From Oceanicola sp. 22II-s10i (GTDB lineage: Bacteria > Pseudomonadota > Alphaproteobacteria > Rhodobacterales > Rhodobacteraceae), in the NCBI RefSeq assembly GCF_002210105.1, contig NZ_AQQU01000005.1, positions 297,053 to 361,052 on the forward strand: a stretch of 64,000 nt of DNA, read 5' to 3'. Position 1 is the first letter of the stretch; each line of letters opens with the position of its first letter. Under the pieces are notes generated by a model. The model ran no database searches and had not been told where the DNA came from. It worked only from the letters and a program-made list of their open reading frames with translations. Positions 9,308 through 20,506 of this stretch are shown here, in pieces. A program made the translations under genes and the position numbers.

Positions 9308-11554
9308 CTAGAACCTCATGTCGAAGCTGACGGCGAAGGTCCGACCCGGTCCGGTCTGCAATTCGATCGGATTGGTGCGGGCGACGCTCGCGCTGGCCGT
9401 CGCGCCATAGGTGGCGGCGTTGGCGGTGAAATAGCGGGTGTCGAAGACGTTGTTCACGCCGAGGTTGAGGAAGCCGTCCGGGATCACCTCCCACTTGGCG
9501 TGCAGATCGAAGACGGCGTAGCTGCCCGGCTTGTAGTCGGTCGGGCTCGCCGTTTCCTTGACCGCCGCCGCAAAGGTGCCGACCCCTTCCAGCGTCAGGC
9601 CGTATTGCGGGATCTCGTGGGCCAGCGCGACGGTCGCGGTCAGCGGCGGCAGGGTGTGCGGCGTCTTGGCCGCCGTGGGGCTGCTGCGCTGTTCGCCCTT
9701 CTGCCATGCGGCGCTCAGGCTCATCGAGGTGTCGCGGCTCAGCGCCCATCCGGCCGAGGCCTCGATCCCCCAGACGCTGACCTCGGAAATGTTGCGATAG
9801 GTGTAGTCGGTGGTGCCCGGCGGGTTGTAGAAGCTCTGGATGAAGTCGGTGTAATCGGCACGGAAGGCGTTGACCGCAACGAACCCGCGCTGTTCCTCGT
9901 AGCGCAGGCCAAGCTCATAGCTTTTGACCTCTTCCGGTCGCAGGTTCGGTGCCGGGACCAGATCGAAGGACGTGCCGGGCAGCGAGGTGAACAACTGCTG
10001 AGAGGTCGGCATCTTGAACCCCTCGCCGTATTTCGCCCAGACCGACCAGCGGTCGTCCAGCCGCCAGAGCGCGCCGAGGCTCTTCAACAGCGCCTGATCC
10101 TCGCGCACCCGCGGCTCCTGCCCCGGCACCGCCTGGTAGTCGCCGTCGGGCCGGGGGTCGATGTGATAGGTCGCGAACCGCAGGCCGGGGGTCAGTTCGA
10201 ACCGGCCACCGCCAAGGGTGATCCGGTCCTCGATATAGACATCGGCGCGGCGCGTGGTGGCATTGGCAAAGTTGAACCCGCCCGCCCGCGTCTCGGTCAC
10301 GGTGCCGGTGGTCAGGTTGGTTTCGACGTCCCGGCGGGAATAGTCCGTTCTGGCGATGTCCCCGTCGAAGCCGATGATCAGCCGGTGATCCGCCGCTCCG
10401 GTCGAAAAGCGGGCGGTCGCCTGCACGTCGAGTTCAAAGAAGTCCTCGGAGAATTTCAGCTCGTCCCGCGTGCGGATGCTGTCGCCCGCCGCCGAGGTCG
10501 ACAGCTCCGTCCCGGTCCGGCGGTAGCCGTGCGGGGTATAGGCGAAGGTTGTGACGACCTCGTCGAACGGTCCGGCGTCCGGGGTCCATGTGTGTTCCAC
10601 GCCGAAGCGGTTGCGGTAGAGGTCGAGATGCCGGTCCTTCTTGTTGATCACTTCGCCCGTCGCGGCCCCCGTGATGGACGAATAGACCGGACCGAGCGTC
10701 GCGTTCTGGGCGACATCGGTGTCCCGGTCCAGCACGTCCGCGCTGAATTCCAGCCGGTGGCGGCTGTCGGGCGTCCAGACCAGTTTCAGCAATCCGCGGG
10801 TGGATGTGCTGTCGGTCGGATCGAAGGACCCGCAGGGCGTCGCGCCCCAGGCGATATTCCGGGGACAGCCATAGATGCCGCCGTCGTCCCGCGCGTTCGA
10901 CAGCTCCGGCTCGTGCCCGGTTTCCCGTGCGATGCCGGCCAGCACCGAAACGGTGTCCGACAGGCGCTGGCCAAAGCTCAACGTCACCCCTGTGCTGCGG
11001 TCGTAGCTGTCATACTTCGCCCGCGCGCGGACAGCCTGATCCTCGCCCATCAGCAGGTCGTCGGGGTCGATCGTTTCGAACGCCACAAGCCCGCCGAGCG
11101 CATCCGCCCCCCACAGGACCGAGGACGGGCCGCGCACGATCTCGGCCTGCTTGGTGAAGTTCAGGTCGACGTAATCCCGCGTCCCGTCGATGATCCGCTC
11201 GGCCATGCGCGATCCGTCGACCTGCACCGCCACGCGGTTGCCGCCGACGCCCCGGATGGTGAAACCGCCGAGCGTGCTGAACGGGTCGGCGCCCGAGCTC
11301 TGCCGGTTCACGGTCACGCCGGGCAGCCTGCGCACGAGTTCCTCGATATCCGAGATCTGCCGGTCTTCGATCTCGTCCGCGCCGATTACCGTGATGTTCG
11401 ACGGCACATCCAGCACCTCGGCCCCCGCGCGGTCGGTATTGACCACGATCGGATCGAGCGTGACCGGTCCCTCCTGCGCGAAAACGGCGGCGGGGCAGAA
11501 CACGGTGGCAAGCAGCGCAGCACGTATGCTGCGTGTCGGACGGGGATGGTGCAC
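9308..11554 (-). CDS. TonB-dependent outer-membrane receptor, haem/haemoglobin type
   Basis: A 748-residue protein. Signal peptide of ~26 residues ending VFAQ, then a TonB-box-like PIVVN, a plug domain (VIGADEIEDRQISDIEELVRR, IRGVGGNRV.VQVDG, then EIVRGPSSVLWGADALGG) and a 22-strand-type barrel ending in F (VSFDMRF). GFKMPTSQQLF followed by APNLRPE corresponds to the FRAP and NPNL boxes of haem receptors such as HmuR and HutA. I chose the GTG start because GGAG lies 7 bases upstream and the predicted transcript start is near 11632. An ATG at 11620 would leave only a 12-base leader. First gene of the operon, probably repressed by iron. Confidence 0.85.
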   Translation of the reverse strand: MHHPRPTRSIRAALLATVFCPAAVFAQEGPVTLDPIVVNTDRAGAEVLDVPSNITVIGADEIEDRQISDIEELVRRLPGVTVNRQSSGADPFSTLGGFTIRGVGGNRVAVQVDGSRMAERIIDGTRDYVDLNFTKQAEIVRGPSSVLWGADALGGLVAFETIDPDDLLMGEDQAVRARAKYDSYDRSTGVTLSFGQRLSDTVSVLAGIARETGHEPELSNARDDGGIYGCPRNIAWGATPCGSFDPTDSTSTRGLLKLVWTPDSRHRLEFSADVLDRDTDVAQNATLGPVYSSITGAATGEVINKKDRHLDLYRNRFGVEHTWTPDAGPFDEVVTTFAYTPHGYRRTGTELSTSAAGDSIRTRDELKFSEDFFELDVQATARFSTGAADHRLIIGFDGDIARTDYSRRDVETNLTTGTVTETRAGGFNFANATTRRADVYIEDRITLGGGRFELTPGLRFATYHIDPRPDGDYQAVPGQEPRVREDQALLKSLGALWRLDDRWSVWAKYGEGFKMPTSQQLFTSLPGTSFDLVPAPNLRPEEVKSYELGLRYEEQRGFVAVNAFRADYTDFIQSFYNPPGTTDYTYRNISEVSVWGIEASAGWALSRDTSMSLSAAWQKGEQRSSPTAAKTPHTLPPLTATVALAHEIPQYGLTLEGVGTFAAAVKETASPTDYKPGSYAVFDLHAKWEVIPDGFLNLGVNNVFDTRYFTANAATYGATASASVARTNPIELQTGPGRTFAVSFDMRF

Positions 11555-11638
11555 GGGCAGGCTCCTACGGGTTGAGATCCGGAAGCTTGCGTCGTGGCTG
11601 GCATCGGTTGGGTCGGCCATATCTCGCCGACGTGTGGG

Positions 11639-11667
11639 GTTATCTTTAAGTTGATAGTTTCAGTCAA
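11639..11667 (-). promoter_or_regulatory. Promoter with iron-responsive (TGA-N9-TCA) operator for the heme operon
   Basis: On the minus strand TTGACT (11667-11662) and GATAAC (11644-11639) are separated by exactly 17 bases and read towards the receptor. The -35 hexamer lies inside the palindrome TTGATAGTTTCAGTCAA (11651-11667), which is TTGA-N9-TCAA. That fits the TGA-N9-TCA operator described for Rrf2-type iron regulators (RirA, and the related iron-rhodo box) in alphaproteobacteria. A repressor there would block RNA polymerase. The surrounding DNA is unusually AT-rich for this window. Confidence 0.7.
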
Positions 11668-11787
11668 GATATTTTTTCAACGCCCTTTCAAGGGCCGACC
11701 GGCCCCTCCCGACTTGCAAAACCGGGCCGGAGCAGGCGCTATCGGCGCAAGGGCCACGGCCCGCGACGTCACCTGAGAGGAGCAGGC

Positions 11788-12417
11788 ATGAAACTTTACG
11801 ACTTCAAATTCGCGCCGAACTGTCGACGCGTCCGCTTTTTCGCCGCCGAGAAGGGGGTCGCGCTGGACTACGTGCCGGTCGACATGATGACCGACGAACA
11901 GCTCAGCGCGGACTACGCGCAGGTCAACGCGCGCCGCACGATCCCGCTGCTGGAACTGGACGACGGCACGCGGCTGAGCGAATCCGTCGCGATCTGCCGT
12001 TACCTCGACGCGCTGAACCCCGAACCGCCGCTGTTCGGCACGGGCCCCATGGGGGTCGCGCTGGTCGAGATGTGGCACCGCCGGGTGGAGCTTGAGGGGC
12101 TGATGGCCGTGGCCGAGGCGCTGCGCAACGGCGTCGACCGGTTCAAGGACCGAGCGATTCCCGGTCCGCACAACTTCGAACAGATCCCGGCCCTTGCCGA
12201 ACGCGGGCACCGGCGGCTGGACAGCTTCTACGACATGCTGGAGGCGCGGCTGGCGGAGAGCCCCTACCTTGCGGGCGAGGACTATTCGATCGCCGACATC
12301 CTCGGCGTCGTGACCGTGGATTTCGCCCGCGCGGTCAAGAAGCGGATCCCCGAGACGCACGAGAACCTCGCGCGGTGGCACGCCGGGATTTCGGCCCGTC
12401 CGGCCGCAGCCGCCTGA
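11788..12417 (+). CDS. Glutathione S-transferase family protein
   Basis: A 209-residue protein of normal GST length. The N-terminal thioredoxin-like domain has the glutathione-site elements RRTIPLLELDDG (cis-proline) and LSESVAICRYL. The helical C-terminal domain includes the SPYLAGEDYSIADILGVVTVDF N-capping/hydrophobic staple region. GAGAGGAGCAGGC precedes the ATG, a strong ribosome site. Probably conjugates or reduces electrophiles in the cytoplasm; natural substrate unknown. It is divergent from the heme receptor operon, sharing the AT-rich 11621-11787 stretch, so a link to oxidative/iron stress is possible but unproven. Confidence 0.88.
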   Translation: MKLYDFKFAPNCRRVRFFAAEKGVALDYVPVDMMTDEQLSADYAQVNARRTIPLLELDDGTRLSESVAICRYLDALNPEPPLFGTGPMGVALVEMWHRRVELEGLMAVAEALRNGVDRFKDRAIPGPHNFEQIPALAERGHRRLDSFYDMLEARLAESPYLAGEDYSIADILGVVTVDFARAVKKRIPETHENLARWHAGISARPAAAA

Positions 12418-12447
12418 CCGGGCCGCGCGGGCGATCCGGGCCGGGGC

Positions 12448-13551
12448 TCAGCGCCAGCCGCGCTTGGCCCGGTTCGCCAGCCAGTATTTCTGCTGGTCCG
12501 GCAGCAGGTCGAAGGGCGCCTCTTCGCCCAGGGCCACGGCGGCGTGGAACGGCCAGTTCGGTTCGTTCTGCACCCCGCGCCCGACCGCGATCAGGTCGGC
12601 GTCGCCGGTCTGGAGGATCTCCTCGGCATGTTCGGGATCGAAGATCAGCCCGACCGCCATCGTCATGATCCCCGCCTCGCGCTTGAGCGCCGAGGCATAG
12701 GGCACCTGATAGCCCACCTCCAGCGGCGGCCCGCCCTGCGTGCGCCCGATCCCGCCCGAGGAGCAGTCGACCACGTCGACGCCCAGTTCCTTCAGCCGCT
12801 TGCTGAGCGCGATGCTGTCCTCGACCGTCCAGTTGGCGTGATCCTCGACCGACAGCCGCACGAACAGCGGCTTGTCGTCGGGCCAGATGCCGCGCACGCC
12901 CTCGACGATCTCGCAGAGAAAGCGGGTCCGGTTCTCGAAACTGCCGCCATATTCGTCGGTCCGCTGGTTGGCGACGTCCGACAGGAACTGGTTCACGAGG
13001 TAGCCATGCGCGCCGTGGATCTCGAGCACGTCAAAGCCCGCGTCCCGCGCCCGCACCGCAGCGGCGACCCAGTTGGCGACCATCTGGCGGACGCCTTCGG
13101 TGTCCGGCGCCTCGGGCGTCTCGTAGCCGTTGCCCTGCGCGATGGCGCTCGGACCGACGATGCGCCAGGTGGGGTCCTCGGCCTCGGGCCCGGTCAGGGC
13201 ATGGCCGCCCTCCCACGGGCGGAACCGCTTGGCCTTGCGGCCGGAATGGCCCAGCTGGATGCCGGGCACCGCGCCGCACCGGCGGATGAAGCTGGCCAGC
13301 CGCGTCATGCCGGGCACGAACTTGTCGTCCCACAGGCCCAGATCGCCCACGGTTCCCGCGCCCCGCCGTTCGACCTTGGTGCTTTCGACAAAGAACAGGC
13401 CCGGCCCGCCCGCCGCGAACCGGCCCGCGTTCATCATCGTCCAGTCCGACACGTGGCCGTCGTCCGCCGCATACTGGTGCATCGGCGGGATCACGATGCG
13501 GTTCCGCAGGCGGACGCCGCGCAGGTCGATCGGGGTGAAAAGCTTGCTCAT
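12448..13551 (-). CDS. NADH:flavin oxidoreductase, Old Yellow Enzyme family (YqjM-like)
   Basis: A 367-residue FMN-binding TIM barrel starting MSKLFTPIDLRGVRLRNRIVIPPMHQY, the classic OYE opening. Later motifs are the substrate-site FDVLEIHGAHGYLVNQFLSD (both substrate-binding His-region residues), FENRTRFLCEIVEGVR, and the phosphate-binding TGDADLIAVGRG near the C-terminus. It reduces activated C=C bonds (enones, nitroalkenes) with NAD(P)H. The start is preceded by AGAGG at 6 bases; the longer open frame upstream to 14103 runs into the PAQR gene region and is not used. Monocistronic, convergent with the GST gene. Confidence 0.9.
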   Translation of the reverse strand: MSKLFTPIDLRGVRLRNRIVIPPMHQYAADDGHVSDWTMMNAGRFAAGGPGLFFVESTKVERRGAGTVGDLGLWDDKFVPGMTRLASFIRRCGAVPGIQLGHSGRKAKRFRPWEGGHALTGPEAEDPTWRIVGPSAIAQGNGYETPEAPDTEGVRQMVANWVAAAVRARDAGFDVLEIHGAHGYLVNQFLSDVANQRTDEYGGSFENRTRFLCEIVEGVRGIWPDDKPLFVRLSVEDHANWTVEDSIALSKRLKELGVDVVDCSSGGIGRTQGGPPLEVGYQVPYASALKREAGIMTMAVGLIFDPEHAEEILQTGDADLIAVGRGVQNEPNWPFHAAVALGEEAPFDLLPDQQKYWLANRAKRGWR

Positions 13552-13676
13552 CTGTGCCTCTTTCGCGGTCTGGACGGATCCCGGCCTTGATAGGCGGGAC
13601 CGCGCCCGCGACCAAGGCGCGAGCGGTCCGGTGCCCGAAAGCTCCACATCCTTGTGAGAAACCGGAGGCGCGCGCC

Positions 13677-14333
13677 TCAGACCAGGCCGCCGAGCGTGTG
13701 GACCGACACCGCCGCGAAGAACAAGCCGGTGCCGACCAGCACGAAGACGTGCCAGATCGTGTAGTGGAACGGCAGCCGGTCGAAGAGGTAGAACACCACG
13801 CCGAACGTGTAGACGATGCCACCCGCCAGCATCAGCGTCAGGACCGGCCCGGACAGTTCCGCCAGCAGCCCGCGATCCGCCACCATGACCGCCCAGCCCA
13901 TGCAGAGATACAGCGCGACGGCCAGCAGCCGGTAGCGGTTCGGCGCCACGAACTTCATGAACGCGCCGAACGCGGCGGTGCCCCAGAGGCCGGCCAGCAG
14001 GGTCGACGGCTGCGCCCCGGTGGTCAGCACGAAGGGCGTGTAGGTGCCCGCGATCTTGAAGTAGATCCCGCTGTGGTCGAAGCGTTTCAGCAGACCCTTC
14101 CACCGGATGCTGTCGATCATGTTGTAGAGCGCCGAGAAGGTCAGCATGGCGACCAGCGTCGCGCCGTAGATGCCCGTGGCCCAGACCATCCGCGCGTCAC
14201 CGCCCGCGACGGTGAAGCCGATCAGCAGCGGCACCGAGATCAGCGCAAGGGCCACGCCCATGACATGCACGACACCGTCGCTGAAGCGTTCGGCGCGGCT
14301 GTAGGCGGGTCTGATTCCGGGGCGGAGTAGCAT
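13677..14333 (-). CDS. Hemolysin III / PAQR family membrane protein (YqfA-like)
   Basis: A 218-residue integral membrane protein with about seven hydrophobic segments. It carries the PAQR hallmarks: RFSDGVVHVMG with Asp and His near the N-terminus, SALYNM, RFDHSGIYFKIAGTYTPF and the C-terminal LPFHYTIWHVFVLVG with two His residues. Together these form the metal site proposed for hydrolase-like (ceramidase-type) chemistry in the CREST superfamily. Bacterial members influence membrane lipid homeostasis; the hemolysin name is historical. Its start at 14333 leaves an ordinary promoter-sized gap to the aminotransferase on the other strand. Confidence 0.88.
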   Translation of the reverse strand: MLLRPGIRPAYSRAERFSDGVVHVMGVALALISVPLLIGFTVAGGDARMVWATGIYGATLVAMLTFSALYNMIDSIRWKGLLKRFDHSGIYFKIAGTYTPFVLTTGAQPSTLLAGLWGTAAFGAFMKFVAPNRYRLLAVALYLCMGWAVMVADRGLLAELSGPVLTLMLAGGIVYTFGVVFYLFDRLPFHYTIWHVFVLVGTGLFFAAVSVHTLGGLV

Positions 14334-14582
14334 GGTTCTGATCTATAGCTCCGCGAGATGACGGAACAACGAACAAGACCGTCATCGCGCGGTTGCCCTT
14401 GCGGCAGCGGGCGCTCTGCCGCTCATGCCGCCCGTTTCGTGATCGCCGCGCCAGGGGGCACGCGGACCGGTGCATGCATGAAGGACTTGCCAACCCGCCG
14501 CCGCGGTGCGTTGTCTGTGACCTGTGCGATGCGCCGGGCCCCGCCCGCGCGGGCCATCCGCACCGACAGTCAGGGACCGAAG

Positions 14583-15905
14583 ATGAAAAGCCACGTCTTT
14601 CACCGCACGCCCGAAAAGCCCCTTGTCGCCGTCAGCGCCAAGGGGCTCGAGATCACCGATGCCGAGGGCCGGGTCTACCTCGACGGTTCGGGCGGCGCGG
14701 CGGTCAGCTGCATCGGTCACGGCGATCCGCGCGTGATCGAGGCGATGACCCGGCAGGCCATGACGGTGGACTACGCCCACACCGGGGCCTTCACCTCGGA
14801 ACCCGCCGAGGCGCTGGCGGCGACGCTCTGCGCCGCGACCACCGCGCCGCTGGACAAGGCGTTCATCGTGGGCAGCGGGTCCGAGGCGGTCGAGACGGCG
14901 GTCAAGATGGCGCGCGGCTATCACCTCGCGCGCGGGGACACCGGGCGGTTCCGCGTCATCGCGCGGCGTCAGAGCTATCACGGAAACACGCTCGGCGCGC
15001 TCGGGCGCGGCGGCCATGCGGCGCGGCGCGAGCCGTTCCTGCCGATGCTGACCGAGGCGCATCTGGTCGAGCCCTGTTTCGAATACCGCCACGCCCTGCC
15101 CGGCGAGACGCCCGAGGCCTACGGCCGCCGCGCCGCCGACAGCCTTGAGGCGGAGATCCAGCGCCTCGGTCCCGAAACGGTGTCCGCCTTCCTCGCCGAG
15201 ACGGTCGTCGGCGCGACCACCGGGGCGGTGCCGCCGGTGCCCGGCTACTTCGCCCGCATCCGCGAGATCTGCGACCGCCACGGCGTGCTGCTGATCGTCG
15301 ACGAGGTGATGTGCGGCGTGCATCGCTGCGGCCCGTTCTTCGCCTTCGAGGCCGAGGGGATCGCGCCCGACATCGTGACTTTGGGCAAGGGTCTGGGCGG
15401 AGGCTACCAGCCGATCGCGGCGGCCATGTGCACCGCCGCCGTGCACGACGCCTTCAGCGCGGCGGGGCGCAGTTTCGTGAACGGGCACACCTACATGGCC
15501 CACCCGGTCGCCTGCGCCGCCGCGCTGAAGGTGCAGGAAATCATCCGCGAGGAACAGCTTGGCGGACAGGTCGGCGTGATGGGCGCGCTGTTGCGGCAGC
15601 GGATGGAGAAGCGGTTCGCCGGGCACGACGCCGTCGGCGACATCCGGGGGCGCGGGCTGTTCCACGCCATCGAGCTGGTGGCCCACCGCGACAGCAAGCG
15701 CCCCTTCCCCGCCAGCGACGGCATGGCCGCGCGGGTCTTCGAGGCCGCCAAGGACAACGGCCTGCTGGTCTATCCGGGCTCGGGCACGGCGGATGGGACC
15801 TTGGGCGATCACGTCCTCGTCGCGCCGCCCTACAACGTCACGGCGGAGCAGATCGACCGCATCGTCGACCGCCTCGGCGCCGCGGTCGACCGCGTCACGG
15901 CCTGA
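14583..15905 (+). CDS. Class III pyridoxal-phosphate aminotransferase
   Basis: A 440-residue fold-type I aminotransferase. Seen: the PLP phosphate-site GSGSEAVETAVKMAR, the SYHGNTLGAL loop, LLIVDEVMCGVHRCG (Asp contacting the pyridine nitrogen) and the Schiff-base lysine K269 in TLGKGLGGGYQPI. The start was set at 14583 because GGGA precedes it and the MKSHVFHR N-terminus matches family length; the frame is open back to 14358. Class III enzymes transfer terminal amino groups (omega-amino acids, diamines, beta-amino acids) to keto acids. Its position directly before the TPP riboswitch is probably incidental, since the promoter at 15952 restarts transcription. Confidence 0.88.
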   Translation: MKSHVFHRTPEKPLVAVSAKGLEITDAEGRVYLDGSGGAAVSCIGHGDPRVIEAMTRQAMTVDYAHTGAFTSEPAEALAATLCAATTAPLDKAFIVGSGSEAVETAVKMARGYHLARGDTGRFRVIARRQSYHGNTLGALGRGGHAARREPFLPMLTEAHLVEPCFEYRHALPGETPEAYGRRAADSLEAEIQRLGPETVSAFLAETVVGATTGAVPPVPGYFARIREICDRHGVLLIVDEVMCGVHRCGPFFAFEAEGIAPDIVTLGKGLGGGYQPIAAAMCTAAVHDAFSAAGRSFVNGHTYMAHPVACAAALKVQEIIREEQLGGQVGVMGALLRQRMEKRFAGHDAVGDIRGRGLFHAIELVAHRDSKRPFPASDGMAARVFEAAKDNGLLVYPGSGTADGTLGDHVLVAPPYNVTAEQIDRIVDRLGAAVDRVTA

Positions 15906-15951
15906 ACCATCGGCACCTGTCAGCCGAAACACTGCGCCCGCAGGCCACCCG

Positions 15952-15980
15952 TTGACATGCCCCCGCACCGGGCACATGAT
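15952..15980 (+). promoter_or_regulatory. Sigma-70-type promoter of the thiamine operon
   Basis: TTGACA (15952-15957), a 17-base spacer and CATGAT (15975-15980) form a good promoter, and transcription would begin near 15987, at the first bases of the TPP riboswitch. It lies just after the aminotransferase stop codon. Confidence 0.6.
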
Positions 15981-15988
15981 GCCGCCAC

Positions 15989-18941
<2,953 letters not shown>

Positions 18942-18952
<11 letters not shown>

Positions 18953-19139
18953 ACTGAACGGCACACTCACGGAAACCACCGCCGACACCCTCGCGGCCCT
19001 GCTTGCGGAACAGGCCTTCGACGCCGCCAGCGTGGCCACGGCGGTGGACGGCGCATTCGTCCCGCGCGGACTGCGCGAGGGGACGGCGCTGCGCGACGGA
19101 GCCAAGGTCGAGGTCCTGTCGCCGATGCAGGGGGGCTGA
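18942..19139 (+). CDS. thiS: Sulfur carrier protein ThiS
   Basis: A 65-residue ubiquitin-like protein ending in Gly-Gly (SPMQGG), the tail that is adenylated and thiocarboxylated to give the sulfur donor for the thiazole ring. The start MRIELNG is a standard ThiS opening. It overlaps the end of thiO by 11 bases and is followed after 3 bases by thiG, its usual partner. Confidence 0.95.
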
Positions 19140-19142
19140 GCG

Positions 19143-19901
19143 ATGTTCTACGGCGTCCCCCTGACCAGCCGCCTGATGCTGGGCACGGCGCAATATCCCT
19201 CGCCGCAGATCCTGCGCGATGCCGTCGCGGCTTCGGGGGCCGAGGTGGTGACCGTCTCGCTCCGCCGCGAAGGGGCGGCGGGCGGGGCGTTCCGTGACTT
19301 CCTCAAGGATTGCGGCTGCCGCATCCTGCCCAACACCGCCGGCTGCCACACGGTGCGCGAGGCGGTGACGACCGCGCAGATGGCGCGCGAGGTCTTCGGC
19401 ACCGACTGGATCAAGCTGGAGGTCATCGGCCATGCCGACACGCTCCAGCCCGATCCCTTCGCGCTGGTCGAGGCGGCGCGGATCCTGACCGGGGAGGGCT
19501 TCCACGTCTTCCCCTACACGACCGAGGACCTGATCGTGGGTGAAAAGCTGATCGAGGCCGGGTGCCGTGTCCTGATGCCCTGGGGCGCGCCTATCGGCTC
19601 GGGTCAGGGCCTTCGCCACATCGACGCGCTACGGTCGATGCGGGCGCATTTCCCCGAAGTGCCGCTGGTGGTGGATGCCGGGATCGGCGCGCCGTCGCAG
19701 GCGGCGCTGGCGATGGAGATGGGCTATGACGCGGTGCTGCTGAACACGGCGGTCGCCAAGGCGCTGGACCCGGTCGCGATGGCCCGCGCTTTTGGCCGCG
19801 CGGTCGAGGCGGGACAGGAAGCGCATCGCGCCGGGTTGATGCCGCGCCGGGACATGGCCGTGGCCTCCACCCCCGTTTTCGGCATGGCGGACCTGGCATG
19901 A
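19143..19901 (+). CDS. thiG: Thiazole synthase ThiG
   Basis: A 252-residue TIM-barrel enzyme that joins deoxyxylulose phosphate, iminoglycine and ThiS-thiocarboxylate into the thiazole. The Schiff-base lysine is K91 in DWIKLEVIG. Other family motifs are [58 protein letters not shown] and [11 protein letters not shown]. Normal length. The stop overlaps the thiE start as ATGA. Confidence 0.97.
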   Translation: MFYGVPLTSRLMLGTAQYPSPQILRDAVAASGAEVVTVSLRREGAAGGAFRDFLKDCGCRILPNTAGCHTVREAVTTAQMAREVFGTDWIKLEVIGHADTLQPDPFALVEAARILTGEGFHVFPYTTEDLIVGEKLIEAGCRVLMPWGAPIGSGQGLRHIDALRSMRAHFPEVPLVVDAGIGAPSQAALAMEMGYDAVLLNTAVAKALDPVAMARAFGRAVEAGQEAHRAGLMPRRDMAVASTPVFGMADLA

Positions 19902-20506
19902 GGCGGCTCGATCCCTTCTACCTGATCGTGGGCGACGCCGAGCGGCTGGCGCGGCTGGTGCCCCTTGGCGTGAAGCTGGTGCAGCTGAGGATCAAGGACC
20001 GGCCCGAGGCCGACATCCGCGACCAGATCGCCCGTGCGCGGTCGGTCTGCGCGGCGCATGGCGCGGAACTGGTCGTCAACGACTACTGGCAGATCGCGCT
20101 GGAGATGGGCTGCGACTTCGTCCACCTTGGGCAGGAGGACATGGACACGGCCGATTTCGCGGCCCTGCACCGGGGCGGCGTGCGGGTCGGCCTGTCGACC
20201 CATGACGAGGCGGAACTGGACCGAGCGCTGTCGCACGACCCGGCCTATGTCGCGCTCGGGCCCGTCTATCCGACGCTGCTGAAGAAGATGAAATGGGGGC
20301 CGCAGGGCCTCGAGCGGGTGCGGGGCTGGAAGGCGGCGGCGGGTGGCGTGCCGCTGGTCGCGATCGGGGGACTGACGCCCGAACGGCTGCCGGGGGTCTT
20401 CGCCGCCGGTGCGGACAGTGCGGCGGTGGTGACGGACATCCAGCAGGCGGCGGACCCCGAGGCGCGCTGCGCCGAATGGATCGCCGCCACGCGGGAGGTC
20501 GCGTGA
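19898..20506 (+). CDS. thiE: Thiamine-phosphate synthase ThiE
   Basis: A 202-residue TIM barrel that couples hydroxymethylpyrimidine diphosphate to thiazole phosphate. Seen: [21 protein letters not shown] (substrate lysine/arginine), [22 protein letters not shown] (metal and phosphate ligands), [17 protein letters not shown] and [10 protein letters not shown]. The PTLLKKMKW stretch replaces the more common P-T-x-T-K loop, but such variants are typical of alphaproteobacterial ThiE. Start overlaps thiG, and the stop overlaps thiF as TGATG. Confidence 0.95.
   Translation: MRRLDPFYLIVGDAERLARLVPLGVKLVQLRIKDRPEADIRDQIARARSVCAAHGAELVVNDYWQIALEMGCDFVHLGQEDMDTADFAALHRGGVRVGLSTHDEAELDRALSHDPAYVALGPVYPTLLKKMKWGPQGLERVRGWKAAAGGVPLVAIGGLTPERLPGVFAAGADSAAVVTDIQQAADPEARCAEWIAATREVA

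Noticed and set aside
8960..11575. An 871-codon plus-strand frame opposite the TonB receptor
   Set aside because: Receptor on the minus strand has all family motifs; the plus frame is low-complexity shadow.
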